NCBI GenBank assembly: GCA_037013495.1 | Contig: CM072810.1 | Location: forward strand, 49,400,843-49,464,842 | Length of the DNA stretch: 64,000 bases | DNA from: Hippophae tibetana | Lineage: Eukaryota; Streptophyta; Magnoliopsida; Rosales; Elaeagnaceae | Reading direction: 5' to 3' | In this document: positions 52,749-64,000 of the stretch, piece by piece | Numbering within the stretch: position 1 is the stretch's first letter | Layout of the letters: every line of letters begins with the position of its first letter | Program-made: the position numbers and the translations under genes | Notes under the pieces: model-generated | The model's input: the letters and a program-made list of their open reading frames with translations, nothing else | Told to the model about the DNA's origin: nothing | Database searches by the model: none

Positions 52749-53256
52749 AAACAAATTGTTCTTTATTTATGTGTTAAATCAATATATATTCTTCCCAAAA
52801 AACATGAGAAAAGTGAAAGGAAAAGGCTATTGTTCCCATTTTAAAAAGGAACAAAACATTTGATAAATCAGAGTTCCAACATTAAAGGACGATTAATTTT
52901 TACCCTGTTATTGAAATAACTATTATAATATATCAAAATGAAGCCCGTACCGATTCAAACAATCTGATTTGGCCCCAAAAAGGAACTACATTTTTGTATG
53001 CAAATTCCATCGTTTACATCATTTATCGAGTGTTTTAAGTGTTTGTCTCACAATTTCAGTTGTACTTACTTTCTATTTTATTCAAAAGAGCCGTAAAGGA
53101 AATTTTGGTGCAAACAAAGGGTTCTTTATTAATGCGTTCAATCAATATCTATGCTTACAAAGAACAAATAAGGGAAGAGAAAAAGAAAGGAGCTACAGTT
53201 CACATTTTAAAAAAGAATAAAACATTTGATAAATCGCAATTTGAACTTTAAAAGAT

Positions 53257-56200
53257 GATAACTTTTGACTCGGGTATGGAAACGACTATATTATTATATG
53301 AAACTGAAGCTCTTAGCGATTCACACCATATGAGATGGCCTCAAATTTGGAATATCATTTTTGTACTTAAATTTCACCATTTACATCATTTATTGAGGGT
53401 TTTTAGTTTTTTGCCCACTTTTTCCGTTGTACTTACTTTCGATTTTATTCAAAAGAGCCGTAAAGGAGATATTGGTGCGAACAAAGGGTCCTTTATTTAT
53501 GTGTTCAATCCCTATATATTCTTCCAAAAAGATATGAGAAAAGTGAAAGGAAAAGGCTATTGTTCCCATTTTAAAAAGGAACAAAACATTTGATAAATCG
53601 CAGTTCTAACATTAAAGGACGATAAATTTTTACTCTGTTATCGAAACAACTATTATAATATATTAAATTGAAGATCGACCGATTCAAACAATTGGATTTG
53701 GACCCATAGAGGAACCACATATTTGTACGCAAATTCCATCGTTTACATCATTTACCGAAGTTTTTAAGTGTTTGTCTCACCATTTCCGTTGTACTTACTT
53801 TCTATTATATTGAAAAGAGCCGTCAAGGAGATATTTGTCCAAACATATTTTTCTTTATTTATGTGTTAAATCATTATATATTCTTCCAAAAAAAATATGA
53901 GAAAAGTGAAAGGAAAAGGCTATTATTCCCATTTTAAAAAGGAACAAAACATTTGATAAATCGGAGTTCCAACATTAAAGGACGATAAAATTTTACTCTG
54001 TTATCGAAATAACTATTATAATATATCAAAATGAAGCCCGTACCGATTCAAACAATCTGATTTGGCCCCATGAAGGAACCACATTTTTGTACGCAAATTC
54101 CAGCGTTTACATCATTTACCGAGGGTTTTAAGTGTTTGTCTCACAATTTCCGTTGTACTTACTTTCTATTTAATTCAAAAGAGCCATAAAGGAGATTTTG
54201 GTGCAAACAAAGGGTTCTTTTTTTATGCGTTCAATCAATATCTATGCTTACAAAGAACAAATAAGGGAAGAGAAAAAGAAAGGAGCTACAGTTTACATTT
54301 TAAAAAAGAATAAAACATTTGATAAATCGCAATTTGAACTTTAAAAGATGATAACTTTTGACTCGGGTATTGAAACGACTATATTATTATATGAAACCGA
54401 AGCTCTTAGCGATTCACACCATATGAGATGGTCTCAAATTTGGAATATCATTTTTGTACCTAAATTTCACCATTTACATCATTTATTGAGGGTTTTTAGT
54501 TTTTTACCCACCATTTCCGTTGTACTTATTTTGGATTTTATTCAAAAGAGCCGTAAAGGAGATATTGGTGCAAACAAAGGGTCCTTTATTTATGTGTTCA
54601 ATCCCTATATATTCTTCCAAAAAAAATGAGTAAAGAAAAAGGAAAAGGCTACTGATCCCATTTAAAAAAGGAAAAAACATATGATAAATTGGAGTTCCAA
54701 CGTTCAACGACTTTAAACTTTTACTTGCATATCGAGAAAACAATTATAATATATCAAATTGAAGATCGTACCGATTCAAACAATTGGATTTGGCCCCATA
54801 GAGGAACCACATATTTGTACGCAAATTCCATCGTTTACATCATTTACCGAAGTTTTTAAGTGTTTGTCTCACCATTTCCGTTGTACTTACCTTCTATTCT
54901 ATTGAAAAGAGCCGTAAAGAAGATATTTGTCCAAACAAATTTTTCTTTATTTATGTGTTAAATCATTATATATTCTTCCAAAAAAAATATGAGAAAATTG
55001 AAAGGAAATGCTATTTTCCCATTTTAAAAAGGAACAAAATATTTGATAAATCGGAGTTCCAACTTTAAATGACGATAAATTTTTACTCTGTTATCGAAAC
55101 AACTATTATAATATCTCAAATTGAAGCACGTACCGATTCAAACAATCTGATTTGGCCCCACAAAGGAACCACAGTTTTGTACGCAAATTCCATCGTTTAC
55201 ATCATTTACCGAGGGTTTTAAGTGTTTGTCTCACCATTTCCGTTGTACTTACTTTCTATTATATTGAAAAGAGCCGTAAAGGAGATATTTGTCCAAACAA
55301 ATTGTTCTTTATTTATGTGTTAAATCAATATATATTCTTCCAAAAAATATATGAGAAAAGAGAAAGGAAAAGGCTATTGTTCCCGTTTTAAAAAGCAACA
55401 AAACATTTGATAAATCGGAGTTCCAACATTAAAGGACGATAAATTTTTACTCTGTTATCGAAATAACTTTTATAATATATCAAAATGAAGCCCGTACCGA
55501 TTCAAACAATCTGATTTGGCCCCAAAAAGGAACCACATTTTTGTACGCAAATTCCAGCGTTTACATCATTTACCGAGGGTTTTAAGTGTTTGTCTCACAA
55601 TTTCCGTTGTACTTACTTTCTATTTAATTCAAAAGAGCCATAAAGGAGATTTTGGTGCAAACAAAGGGTTCTTTTTTTATGCGTTCAATCAATATCTATG
55701 CTTACAAAGAACAAATAAGGGAAGAGAAAAAGAAAGGAGCTACAGTTCACATTTTAAAAAAGAATAAAACATTTGATAAATCGCGATTTGACCTTTAAAA
55801 GATGATAACTTTTGACTCGGGTATTGAAACGACTATATTATTATATGAAACCGAAGCTCTTAGCGATTCACACCATATGAGATGGTCTCAAATTTGGAAT
55901 ATCATTTTTGTACCTAAATTTCACCATTTACATCATTTATTGAGGGTTTTTAGTTTTTTACCCACCATTTCCGTTGTACTTATTTTGATTTTATTCAAAA
56001 GAGCCGTAAAGGAGATATTGGTGCAAACAAAGGGTCCTTTATTTATGTGTTCAATCCCTATATATTCTTCCAAAAAAAAAGAGTAAAGAAAAAGGAAAAG
56101 CCTACTGATCCCATTTAAAAAATGAAAAAACATATGATAAATTGGAGTTCCAACTTTAAACGACTTTAAACTTTTACTTGCATATCGAGAAAACTATTAT

Positions 56201-57960
56201 AATATATCACATTGAAGATCGTACCGATTCAAACAATTGGATTTGGACCCAGAGAGGAACCACATATTTGTACGCAAATTCCATCGTTTACATCATTTAC
56301 AGAAGGTTTTAAGTGTTTGTCTCACCATTTCCGTTGCACTTACTTTCTATTATATTGAAAAGAGCCGTAAATGAGATATTTGTCCAAAGAAATATTTCTT
56401 TATTTATGTGTTAAATCAATATATATTCTTCCAAAAAAAATATGAGAAAAGTGAAAGGAAAAGGCTATTGTTCCCATTATAAAAAGGAACAAAATATTTG
56501 ATAAATCAGAGTTCCAACATTAAAGGACGATTAATTTTTACTCTGTTATCGAAACAACTATTATAATATATCAAAATGAAGCCCGTACCGATTCAAACAA
56601 TCTGATTTGGCCCCAAAAAGGAACCACATTTTTGTACGCAAATTCCAGCGTCTACATCATTTACTGAGGGTTTTAAGTGTTTGTCTCACAATTTCCGTTG
56701 TACTTACTTTCTATTTAATTCAAAAGAGCCGTAAAGGAGATATTTGTTCAAACAAATTGTTCTTTATTTATGTGTTAAATCAATATATATTCTTCCAAAA
56801 AAATATGAGAAAAGTGAAAGGAAAATGCTATTGTTCCCATTTTAAAAAGGAACAAAACATTTGATAAATCGGAGTTCCAACTTTAAACGACGATAAATTT
56901 TTACTCTGTTATCGAAACAACTGTTATAATATATCGAATTGAAGCCCGTACCGATTCAAACAATCTGACTTGGCCCCACAAAGGATCCACATTTTTGTAC
57001 GCAAATTCTAGCGTTTACATCATTTACCGATGGTTTTAAGTGTTTGTCTCACAATTTCCGTTGTACTTATTTTCCATTTTATACAAAAGAGCCGTAAAGG
57101 AGATTTTGGTGCAAACAAAGGGTTCTTTATTTATACGTTCAATCAATATCTATGCTTCCTAAAAAAAATAAGGGAAGAGAAAATGAAAGGAGCTACTGTT
57201 CACATTTTAAAAAAGAATAAAACATTTGATAAATCGCAATTTGAACTTCAAAAGATGATAACTTTTGACTCGGGTATTGAAACGACTATATTATTATATG
57301 AAACCGAAGCTCTTAGCGATTTACTCCATATGAGATGGCCTCAAATTTGGAATATCATTTTTATACCTAAATTTCACCATTTACATCATTTATTGAGGGT
57401 TTTTAGTTTTTTGCCCACCATTTCCGTTGTACTTACTTTCGATTTTATTCAAAAGAGCCGTAAAGGAGATATTGGTGCAAGCAAAGGGTCCTTTATTTAT
57501 GTGTTCAATCCCTATATATTCTTCCAAAAAAAATGAGTAAAGAAAAAGGAAAAGGCTACTGATCCCATTTAAAAAAGGAAAAAACATTTGATAAATTGGA
57601 GTTCCAACTTTAAACGACGATAACCTTTTACTTGCATAACGAGAAAACCATTATAATATATCAAATTGAAGATCGTACCGATTCAAACAATTGGATTTGG
57701 CCCCATAGAGGAACCACATATTTGTACGCAAATTCCATCGTTTACATCATTTACCGAAGGTTTTAAGTGTTTGTCTCACCATTTCCATTGTACTTTCTTT
57801 CTATTATATTGAAAAGAGCCGTAAAGGAGATATTTGTCCAAACAAATTGTTCGTTATTTATGTGTTAAATCAATATATATTCTTCCAAAAAAAAATATGA
57901 GAAAAGTGAAAGGAAAAGGCAATTATTCCCATTTTAAAAAGGAACAAAACCTTTGATAAA
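53257..57960 (+). repeat. Segmental copy, right member of 12.4-kb-spaced pair
   Basis: This is the counterpart of 40883-45240. It contains an additional A/C hybrid monomer (56529-56891) inside the tetramer 55804-57256, which explains the change of offset from 12372 to 12736 bp between its two halves. Confidence 0.82.
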
Positions 57961-58160
57961 TCAGAGTTCCAACATTAAAGGACGATTAATTTTTACTCTG
58001 TTATCGAAACAACTATTATAATATATCAAAATGAAGCCCGTACCGATTCAAACAATCTGATTTGGCCCCAAAAAGGAACCACATTTTTGTACGCAAATTC
58101 CATCGTTTACATCATTTACCGAGGATTTTAAGTGTTTGACTCACAATTTCCGTTGTACTT
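55735..58160 (+). repeat. 4726-bp-spaced block (13 monomers), left member
   Basis: This block corresponds to 60461-62886 at a constant offset of 4726 bp (55804 to 60530, 57257 to 61983). Shared marks include 'aaatcgcgatttga', 'ggaaaagcctactg', 'atatcacattgaag', 'catttacagaagg', 'gtacgcaatgtctagcg' or 'gtacgcaaattctagcg', 'tgcaagcaaagg' and 'gtactttctttc'. It overlaps the 12.4-kb-spaced copy, so this stretch has been copied at least twice. Confidence 0.83.
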
Positions 58161-60460
58161 ACTTTCTATTTAATTCAAAAGAGCCGTAAAGGAGATTTTG
58201 GTGGAAACAAAGTGTTCTTTTTTTATGCGTTCAATCAATATCTATGCTTACAAAGAACAAATAAGGGAAGAGAAAATGAAAGGAGCTACTGTTCACATTT
58301 TAAAAAAGAATAAAACATTTGATAAATCGCAATTTGAATTTAAAAGATGATAACTTTTGACTCGGGTATTGAAACGACTATATTATTATATGAAACCGAA
58401 GCTCTTAGCGATTCACACCATATGAGATGGCCTCAAATTTGGAATATCATTTTTGTACCTAAATTTCACCATTTACATCATTTATTGAGGGTTTTTAGTT
58501 TTTTGCCCACCATTTCCGTTGAACTTACTTTCGATTTATTCAAAAGAGCCGTAAAGGAGATATTGGTGCAAAAAAAGGGTCCTTTATTTATGTGTTCAAT
58601 CCCTATATATTCTTCCAAAAAAAATGAGTAAAGAAAAAGGAAAAGGCTACTGATCCCATTTAAAAAAGGAAAAAACATTTGATAAATTGGAGTTCCAACT
58701 TTAAACGACGATAAACTTTTACTTGCATATCGAGAAAACCATTATAATATATCAAATTGAAGATTGTACCGATTCAAACAATTGGATTTGGCCCCATAGA
58801 GGAACCACATATTTGTACGCAAATTCCATCGTTTACATCATTTACCGAAGGTTTTAAGTGTTTGTCTCACCATTTCCGTTGTACTTATTTTCTATTATAT
58901 TGAAAAGAGCCGTAAAGGAGATATTTGTCCAAAAAAATTGTTCTTTATTTATGTGTTAAATCAATATATATTCTTCCAAAACAAATATGAGAAAAGTGAA
59001 AGGAAAAGGCTATTGTTCCCATTTTAAAAAGAAACAAAACATTTGGTAAATCAGAGTTCCAACATTAAAGGACGATTAATTTTTACGCTGTTATCGAAAC
59101 AACTATTATAATATATCAAATTGAAGCCCATACCGATTCAAATAATCTGATTTGGCCCGACAAAGGATCCACATTTTATACGCAAATTCCAGCGTTTACA
59201 TCATTTACCGATGGTTTTAAGTGTTTGTCTCACAATTTCCGTTGTACTTATTTTCCATTTTATACAAAAGAGCCGTAAAGGAGATTTTAGTGCAAACAAA
59301 GGGTTCTTTATTTATACATTCAATCAATATCTATGCTTCCTAAAAACATATAAGGGAAGAGAAAAAGAAAGGAGCTACTGTTCACGTTTTAAAAAAGAAT
59401 AAAATATTTGATAAATCGCAATTTGAACTTCAAAAGATGATAACTTTTGACTCGGGTATTGAAACGACTATATTATTATATGAAACCGAAGCTCTTAGCG
59501 ATTTACACCATATGAGATGGCCTCAAATTTGGAATATCATTTTTGTACCTAAATTTCACCATTTACATCATTTATTGAGGGTTTTTAGTTTTTTTCCCAC
59601 CATTTCCGTTGTACTTACTTTCGATTTTATTCAAAAGAGCCGTAAAGGAGATATTGGTGCAAACAAAGGGTGCTTTATTTATGTGTTCAATCCCTATATA
59701 TTCTTCCAAAAAAAATGAGTAAAGAAAAAGCAAAAGGCTACTGATCCCATTTAAAAAAGGAAAAAACATTTGATATATTGGAGTTCCACCTTTAAACGAC
59801 GATAAACTTTTACTTGCATATCGAGAAAACCATTATAATATATCAAATTGAAGATTGTACCGATTCAAACAATTGGATTTGGCCCCATAGAGGAACCACA
59901 TATTTGTACGCAAATTCCATCGTTTACATCATTTACCGAAGGTTTTAAGTGTTTGTCTCACCATTTTCATTGTACTTACTTTCTATTATATTGAAAAGAG
60001 CCGTAATAGAGATATTTGTAAAACCAAATTGTTCTTTATTTATGTGTTAAATCAATATATATTCTTCCAAAACAAATATGGGAAAAGTGAAAGGAAAAGG
60101 CTATTGTTCCCATTTTAAAAAGGAACAAAACATTTGGTAAATCAGAGTTCCAACATTAAAGGACGATTAATTTTTACTCTGTTATCGAAACAACTATTAT
60201 AATACATCAAAATGAAGCCCGTACCGATTCAAACAATCTGATTTGGCCGCAAAAAGGAACCACATTTTTGTACCCAAATTCCATCGTTTACATCATTTAC
60301 CGAGCGTTTTAAGTGTTTGTCTCACAATTTCGGTTGTACTTACTTTCTATTTTATTCAAACGAGCCGTAAAGGAGATTTTGGTGCAACAAAGGGTTCTTT
60401 ATTTATGCGTTCAATCAATATCTATGCTTACAAAGAACAAATAAGGGAAGAGAAAAAGAA

Positions 60461-62900
60461 AGGAGCTACAGTTCACATTTTAAAAAAGAATAAAACATTT
60501 GATAAATCGCGATTTGAACTTTAAAAGATGATAACTTTTGACTCGGGTATTGAAACGACTATATTATTATATGAAACCGAAGCTCTTAGCGATTCACACC
60601 ATATGAGATGGTCTCAAATTTGGAATATCATTTTTGTACCTAAATTTCACCATTTACATCATTTATTGAGGGTTTTTAGTTTTTTACCCACCATTTTCGT
60701 TGTACTTTTTTTGATTTTATTCAAAAGAGCCGTAAAGGAGATATTGGTGCAAACAAAGGGTCCTTTATTTATGTGTTCAATCCCTATATATTCTTCCAAA
60801 AAAAATGAGTAAAGAAAAAGGAAAAGCCTACTGATCCCATTTAAAAAATGAAAAAACATATGATAAATTGGAGTTCCAACTTTAAACGACTTTAAACTTT
60901 TACTTGCATATCGAGAAAACTATTATAATATATCACATTGAAGATCGTACCGATTCAAACAATTGGATTTGGACCCATAGAGGAACCACATATTTGTACG
61001 CAAATTCCATCGTTTACATCATTTACAGAAGGTTTTAAGTGTTTGTCTCACCATTTCCGTTGCACTTACTTTCTATTATATTGAAAAGAGCCGTAAATGA
61101 GATATTTGTCCAAAGAAATATTTCTTTATTTATGTGTTAAATCAATATATATTCTTCCAAAAAAAATATGAGAAAAGTGAAAGGAAAAGGCTATTGTTCC
61201 CATTATAAAAAGGAACAAAATATTTGATAAATCAGAGTTCCAACATTAAAGGACGATTAATTTTTACTCTGTTATCGAAACAACTATTATAATATATCAA
61301 AATGAAGCCCGTACCGATTCAAACAATCTGATTTGGCCCCAAAAAGGAACCACATTTTTGTACGCAAATTCCAGCGTTTACATCATTTACCGAGGGTTTT
61401 AAGTGTTTGTCTCACAATTTCCGTTGTACTTACTTTCTATTTAATTCAAAAGAGCCGTAAAGGAGATATTTGTTCAAACAAATTGTTCTTTATTTATGTG
61501 TTAAATCAATATATATTCTTCCAAAAAAATATGAGAAAAGTGAAAGGAAAAGGCTATTGTTCCCATTTTAAAAAGGAACAAAACATTTGATAAATCGGAG
61601 TTCCAACTTTAAACGACGATAAATTTTTACTCTGTTATCGAAACAACTGTTATAATATATCGAATTGAAGCCCGTACCGATTCAAACAATCTGATTTGGC
61701 CCCACAAAGGATCCACATTTTTGTACGCAATGTCTAGCGTTTACATCATTTACCGATGGTTTTAAGTGTTTGTCTCACAATTTCCGTTGTACTTATTTTC
61801 CATTTTATACAAAAGAGCCGTAAAGGAGATTTTGGTGCAAACAAAGGGTTCTTTATTTATACGTTCAATCAATATCTATGCTTCCTAAAAAAAATAAGGG
61901 AAGAGAAAATGAAAGGAGCCACTGTTCACATTTTAAAAAAGAATAAAACATTTGATAAATCGCAATTTGAACTTCAAAAGATGATAACTTTTGACTCGGG
62001 TATTGAAACGACTATATTATTATATGAAACCGAAGCTCTTAGCGATTTACTCCATATGAGATGGCCTCAAATTTGGAATATCATTTTTATACCTAAATTT
62101 CACCATTTACATCATTTATTGAGGGTTTTTAGTTTTTTGCCCACCATTTCCGTTGTACTTACTTTCGATTTTATTCAAAAGAGCCGTAAAGGAGATATTG
62201 GTGCAAGCAAAGGGTCCTTTATTTATGTGTTCAATCCCTATATATTCTTCCAAAAAAAATGAGTAAAGAAAAAGGAAAAGGCTACTGATCCCATTTAAAA
62301 AAGGAAAAAACATTTGATAAATTGGAGTTCCAACTTTAAACGACGATAACCTTTTACTTGCATAACGAGAAAACCATTATAATATATCAAATTGAAGATC
62401 GTACCGATTCAAACAATTGGATTTGGCCCCATAGAGGAACCACATATTTGTACGCAAATTCCATCGTTTACATCATTTACCGAAGGTTTTAAGTGTTTGT
62501 CTCACCATTTCCATTGTACTTTCTTTCTATTATATTGAAAAGAGCCGTAAAGGAGATATTTGTCCAAACAAATTGTTCGTTATTTATGTGTTAAATCAAT
62601 ATATATTCTTCCAAAAAAAAATATGAGAAAAGTGAAAGGAAAAGGCAATTATTCCCATTTTAAAAAGGAACAAAACCTTTGATAAATCAGAGTTCCAACA
62701 TTAAAGGACGATTAATTTTTACTCTGTTATCGAAACAACTATTATAATATATCAAAATGAAGCCCGTACCGATTCAAACAATCTGATTTGGCCCCAAAAA
62801 GGAACCACATTTTTGTACGCAAATTCCATCGTTTACATCATTTACCGAGGATTTTAAGTGTTTGACTCACAATTTCCGTTGTACTTATTTTCTATTTAAT
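60461..62900 (+). repeat. 4726-bp-spaced block, right member
   Basis: This is the counterpart of 55735-58160. Correspondence ends inside the A monomer that begins at 62710, where the sequence switches to a different source copy. Confidence 0.83.
61255..61617 (+). repeat. A/C hybrid monomer, exemplar
   Basis: The front matches A ('gattaatttttactctg', 'ttccagcg', 'ctatttaattc') and the back matches C ('gatatttgttcaaac', 'gttaaatcaatatatattc'). The switch lies within about 61447-61465. Other A/C hybrids are at 32879-33241, 36516-36878, 39062-39423, 49251-49614, 52528-52890 and 56529-56891. Each makes its HOR unit a tetramer. Confidence 0.83.
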
Positions 62901-63075
62901 TCAAAAGAGCCGTAAAGGAGATTTTAGTGCAAACAAAGGGTTCTTTATTTAACCATTCAATCAATATCTATGCTTCCTAAAAACATATAAGGGAAGAGAA
63001 AAAGAAAGGAGCTACTGTTCACATTTTAAAAAAGAATAAAATATTTGATAAATCGCAATTTGAACTTCAAAAGAT
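62710..63075 (+). repeat. Mosaic A monomer joining two source copies
   Basis: Its first half follows the A monomer 4726 bp upstream ('gaggattttaagtgtttgac', 'tctatttaattc'). Its second half follows the A monomer 3637 bp upstream ('gattttagtgcaaac', 'cttcctaaaaacatataag'). The switch lies between about 62901 and 62926, inside the conserved 'aaaagagccgtaaaggagat' core. Confidence 0.85.
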
Positions 63076-64000
63076 GATAACTTTTGACTCGGGTATTGAA
63101 ACGACTATATTATTATATGAAACCGAAGCTCTTAGCGATTTACACCATATGAGATGGCCTCAAATTTGGAATATCATTTTTGTACCTAAATTTCACCATT
63201 TACATCATTTATTGAGGGTTTTTAGTTTTTTTCCCACCATCTCCGTTGTACTTACTTTCGATTTTATTCAAAAGAGCCGTAAAGGAGATATTGGTGCAAA
63301 CAAAGGGTGCTTTATTTATGTGTTCAATCCCTATATATTCTTCCAAAAAAAATGAGTAAAGAAAAAGGAAAAGGCTACTGATCCCATTTAAAAAAGGAAA
63401 AAACATTTGATATATTGGAGTTCCACCTTTAAACGACGATAAACTTTTACTTGCATATCGAGAAAACCATTATAATATATCAAATTGAAGATTGTACCGA
63501 TTCAAACAATTGGATTTGGCCCCATAGAGGAACCACATATTTGTACGCAAATTCCATCGTTTACATCATTTACCGAAGGTTTTAAGTGTTTGTCTCACCA
63601 TTTTCATTGTACTTACTTTCTATTATATTGAAAAGAGCCGTAATAGAGATATTTGTAAAACCAAATTGTTCTTTATTTATGTGTTAAATCAATATATATT
63701 CTTCCAAAACAAATATGGGAAAAGTGAAAGGAAAAGGCTATTGTTCCCATTTTAAAAAGGAACAAAACATTTGGTAAATCAGAGTTCCAACATTAAAGGA
63801 CGATTAATTTTTACTCTGTTATCGAAACAACTATTATAATACATCAAAATGAAGCCCGTACCGATTCAAACAATCTGATTTGGCCGCAAAAAGGAACCAC
63901 ATTTTTGTACCCAAATTCCATCGTTTACATCATTTACCGAGCGTTTTAAGTGTTTGTCTCACAATTTCCGTTGTACTTACTTTCTATTTTATTCAAACGA
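62927..64000 (+). repeat. Copy of 59290-60363 (offset 3637 bp, 10 monomers)
   Basis: B 59439 corresponds to B 63076, and the final 'tggccgcaaaaagg' monomer of the window corresponds to the one near 60247. Shared marks include 'gggtgctttatttatg', 'gatatattggagttccacc', 'cgtaatagagatatttg' and 'aaatatgggaaaag'. Only small differences were seen. The window ends inside this copy. Confidence 0.85.

Larger units (their letters stand above)
1..64000 (+). repeat. Satellite array of ~364-bp monomers (window-wide)
   Basis: Every part of the window can be aligned to the same ~364-bp unit in the same orientation. Conserved landmarks in each monomer, in order, are: a 'gataa' phase point, a TATA-like AT block, 'gattcaaacaat' (or the B equivalent 'gcgattcacaccat'), 'gtttacatcattta', 'catttccgttgtacttac', 'aaaagagccgtaaaggagat', 'ttctttatttatg', and 'aaaacatttgataaat'. 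B monomers start at 538, 1628, 3079, then every ~1090 to 28151, then 29243, 29971, 31062, 32153, 33608, 34700, 35790, 37245, 38337, 39791, 40883, 41976, 43432, 44521, 45613, 46703, 47433, 48525, 49980, 50710, 51802, 53257, 54350, 55804, 57257, 58349, 59439, 60530, 61983 and 63076. That is 172 monomers over 62538 bp, or 363.6 bp each. No unrelated insertion was found. The family is not recognised. Confidence 0.97.
28513..64000 (+). repeat. Heterogeneous, reshuffled half of the array
   Basis: B-to-B intervals vary between 728-730 bp (2 monomers), 1089-1093 bp (3) and 1453-1456 bp (4). Monomers carry many private substitutions, and hybrid monomers joining the front of one type to the back of another are common. 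The purine-rich A and B tails and all core blocks are retained, and no foreign sequence interrupts the array. Larger copied blocks inside it are listed separately. Confidence 0.9.

Noticed and set aside
250..63355. Dozens of recurring 63-118-codon open frames as real genes
   Set aside because: They recur once per monomer at fixed phase, many begin at TTG or GTG, and whole subfamilies (A2 with 'cgtaaataag', B with 'gagatagtctc') carry stops. No family domain is recognisable. They are products of tandem repetition.
29376..63406. Minus-strand frames of about 64-79 codons
   Set aside because: They are the reverse strand of the same conserved B and hybrid monomer tails, appearing only where a stop happens to be absent.
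1..64000. CRISPR array
   Set aside because: Repeats are ~364 bp, contiguous and without spacers; no cas genes.
1..64000. Nested transposon or retrotransposon insertion
   Set aside because: B-to-B spacing is always a whole number of monomers within a few bases, leaving no room for an insertion; no terminal repeats or transposase-like frames.
1..64000. Telomere repeats, rDNA, tRNA genes
   Set aside because: No telomeric heptamer or hexamer runs, rRNA-like conserved blocks or tRNA A/B boxes were recognised.

Overview
The whole 64 kb window is satellite DNA. It is a single uninterrupted head-to-tail tandem array of an AT-rich monomer of about 364 bp, all on the + strand, with about 176 copies. 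I see no gene, RNA gene, transposon, CRISPR array or unique sequence. Open reading frames recur in every monomer, but they are by-products of the repeat: many start at TTG or GTG, they sit at fixed repeat phase, and they are broken by stops in whole subfamilies. A nuclear chromosome of a eukaryote is by far the best fit, in a centromeric, pericentromeric or heterochromatic knob-like location. A plant is plausible because of monomer length and array style, but I do not recognise the satellite family and cannot name the species.

Three monomer types (A, B, C) share a common core and differ mainly in the first ~90 bp and last ~130 bp. They usually follow one another as A-B-C, giving a higher-order repeat (HOR) of about 1090 bp. 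I phased monomers at the conserved 'gataa' position. The 56 B monomers then start at intervals of 3 monomers (42 times), 4 monomers (10 times) or 2 monomers (3 times).

Layout: (1) 1-2713 is a short, more diverged flank with one 4-monomer unit. (2) 2714 to about 28512 is a strikingly homogeneous trimeric array of 23 consecutive ~1090-bp intervals, with a superimposed longer period of about 4360 bp (12 monomers) that changes to about 2181 bp (6 monomers) near 19-24 kb. (3) From about 28.5 kb to the end the array becomes heterogeneous. Monomer types are recombined into hybrids (B/C, A/C, C/A), units of 2, 3 and 4 monomers are mixed, and large blocks are copied: a 3637-bp 10-monomer tandem duplication (31.5-38.7 kb), a 3277-bp 9-monomer tandem duplication (46.2-52.7 kb), a ~4 kb block repeated about 12.4 kb away, and 4726-bp and 3637-bp period copies in the last 8 kb that meet in a mosaic monomer near 62.9 kb.

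There is no set of genes working together here. What the window shows is the evolution of a satellite: a young homogenised HOR core beside an older, reshuffled zone, with recombination junctions that repeatedly fall in the same conserved monomer core.
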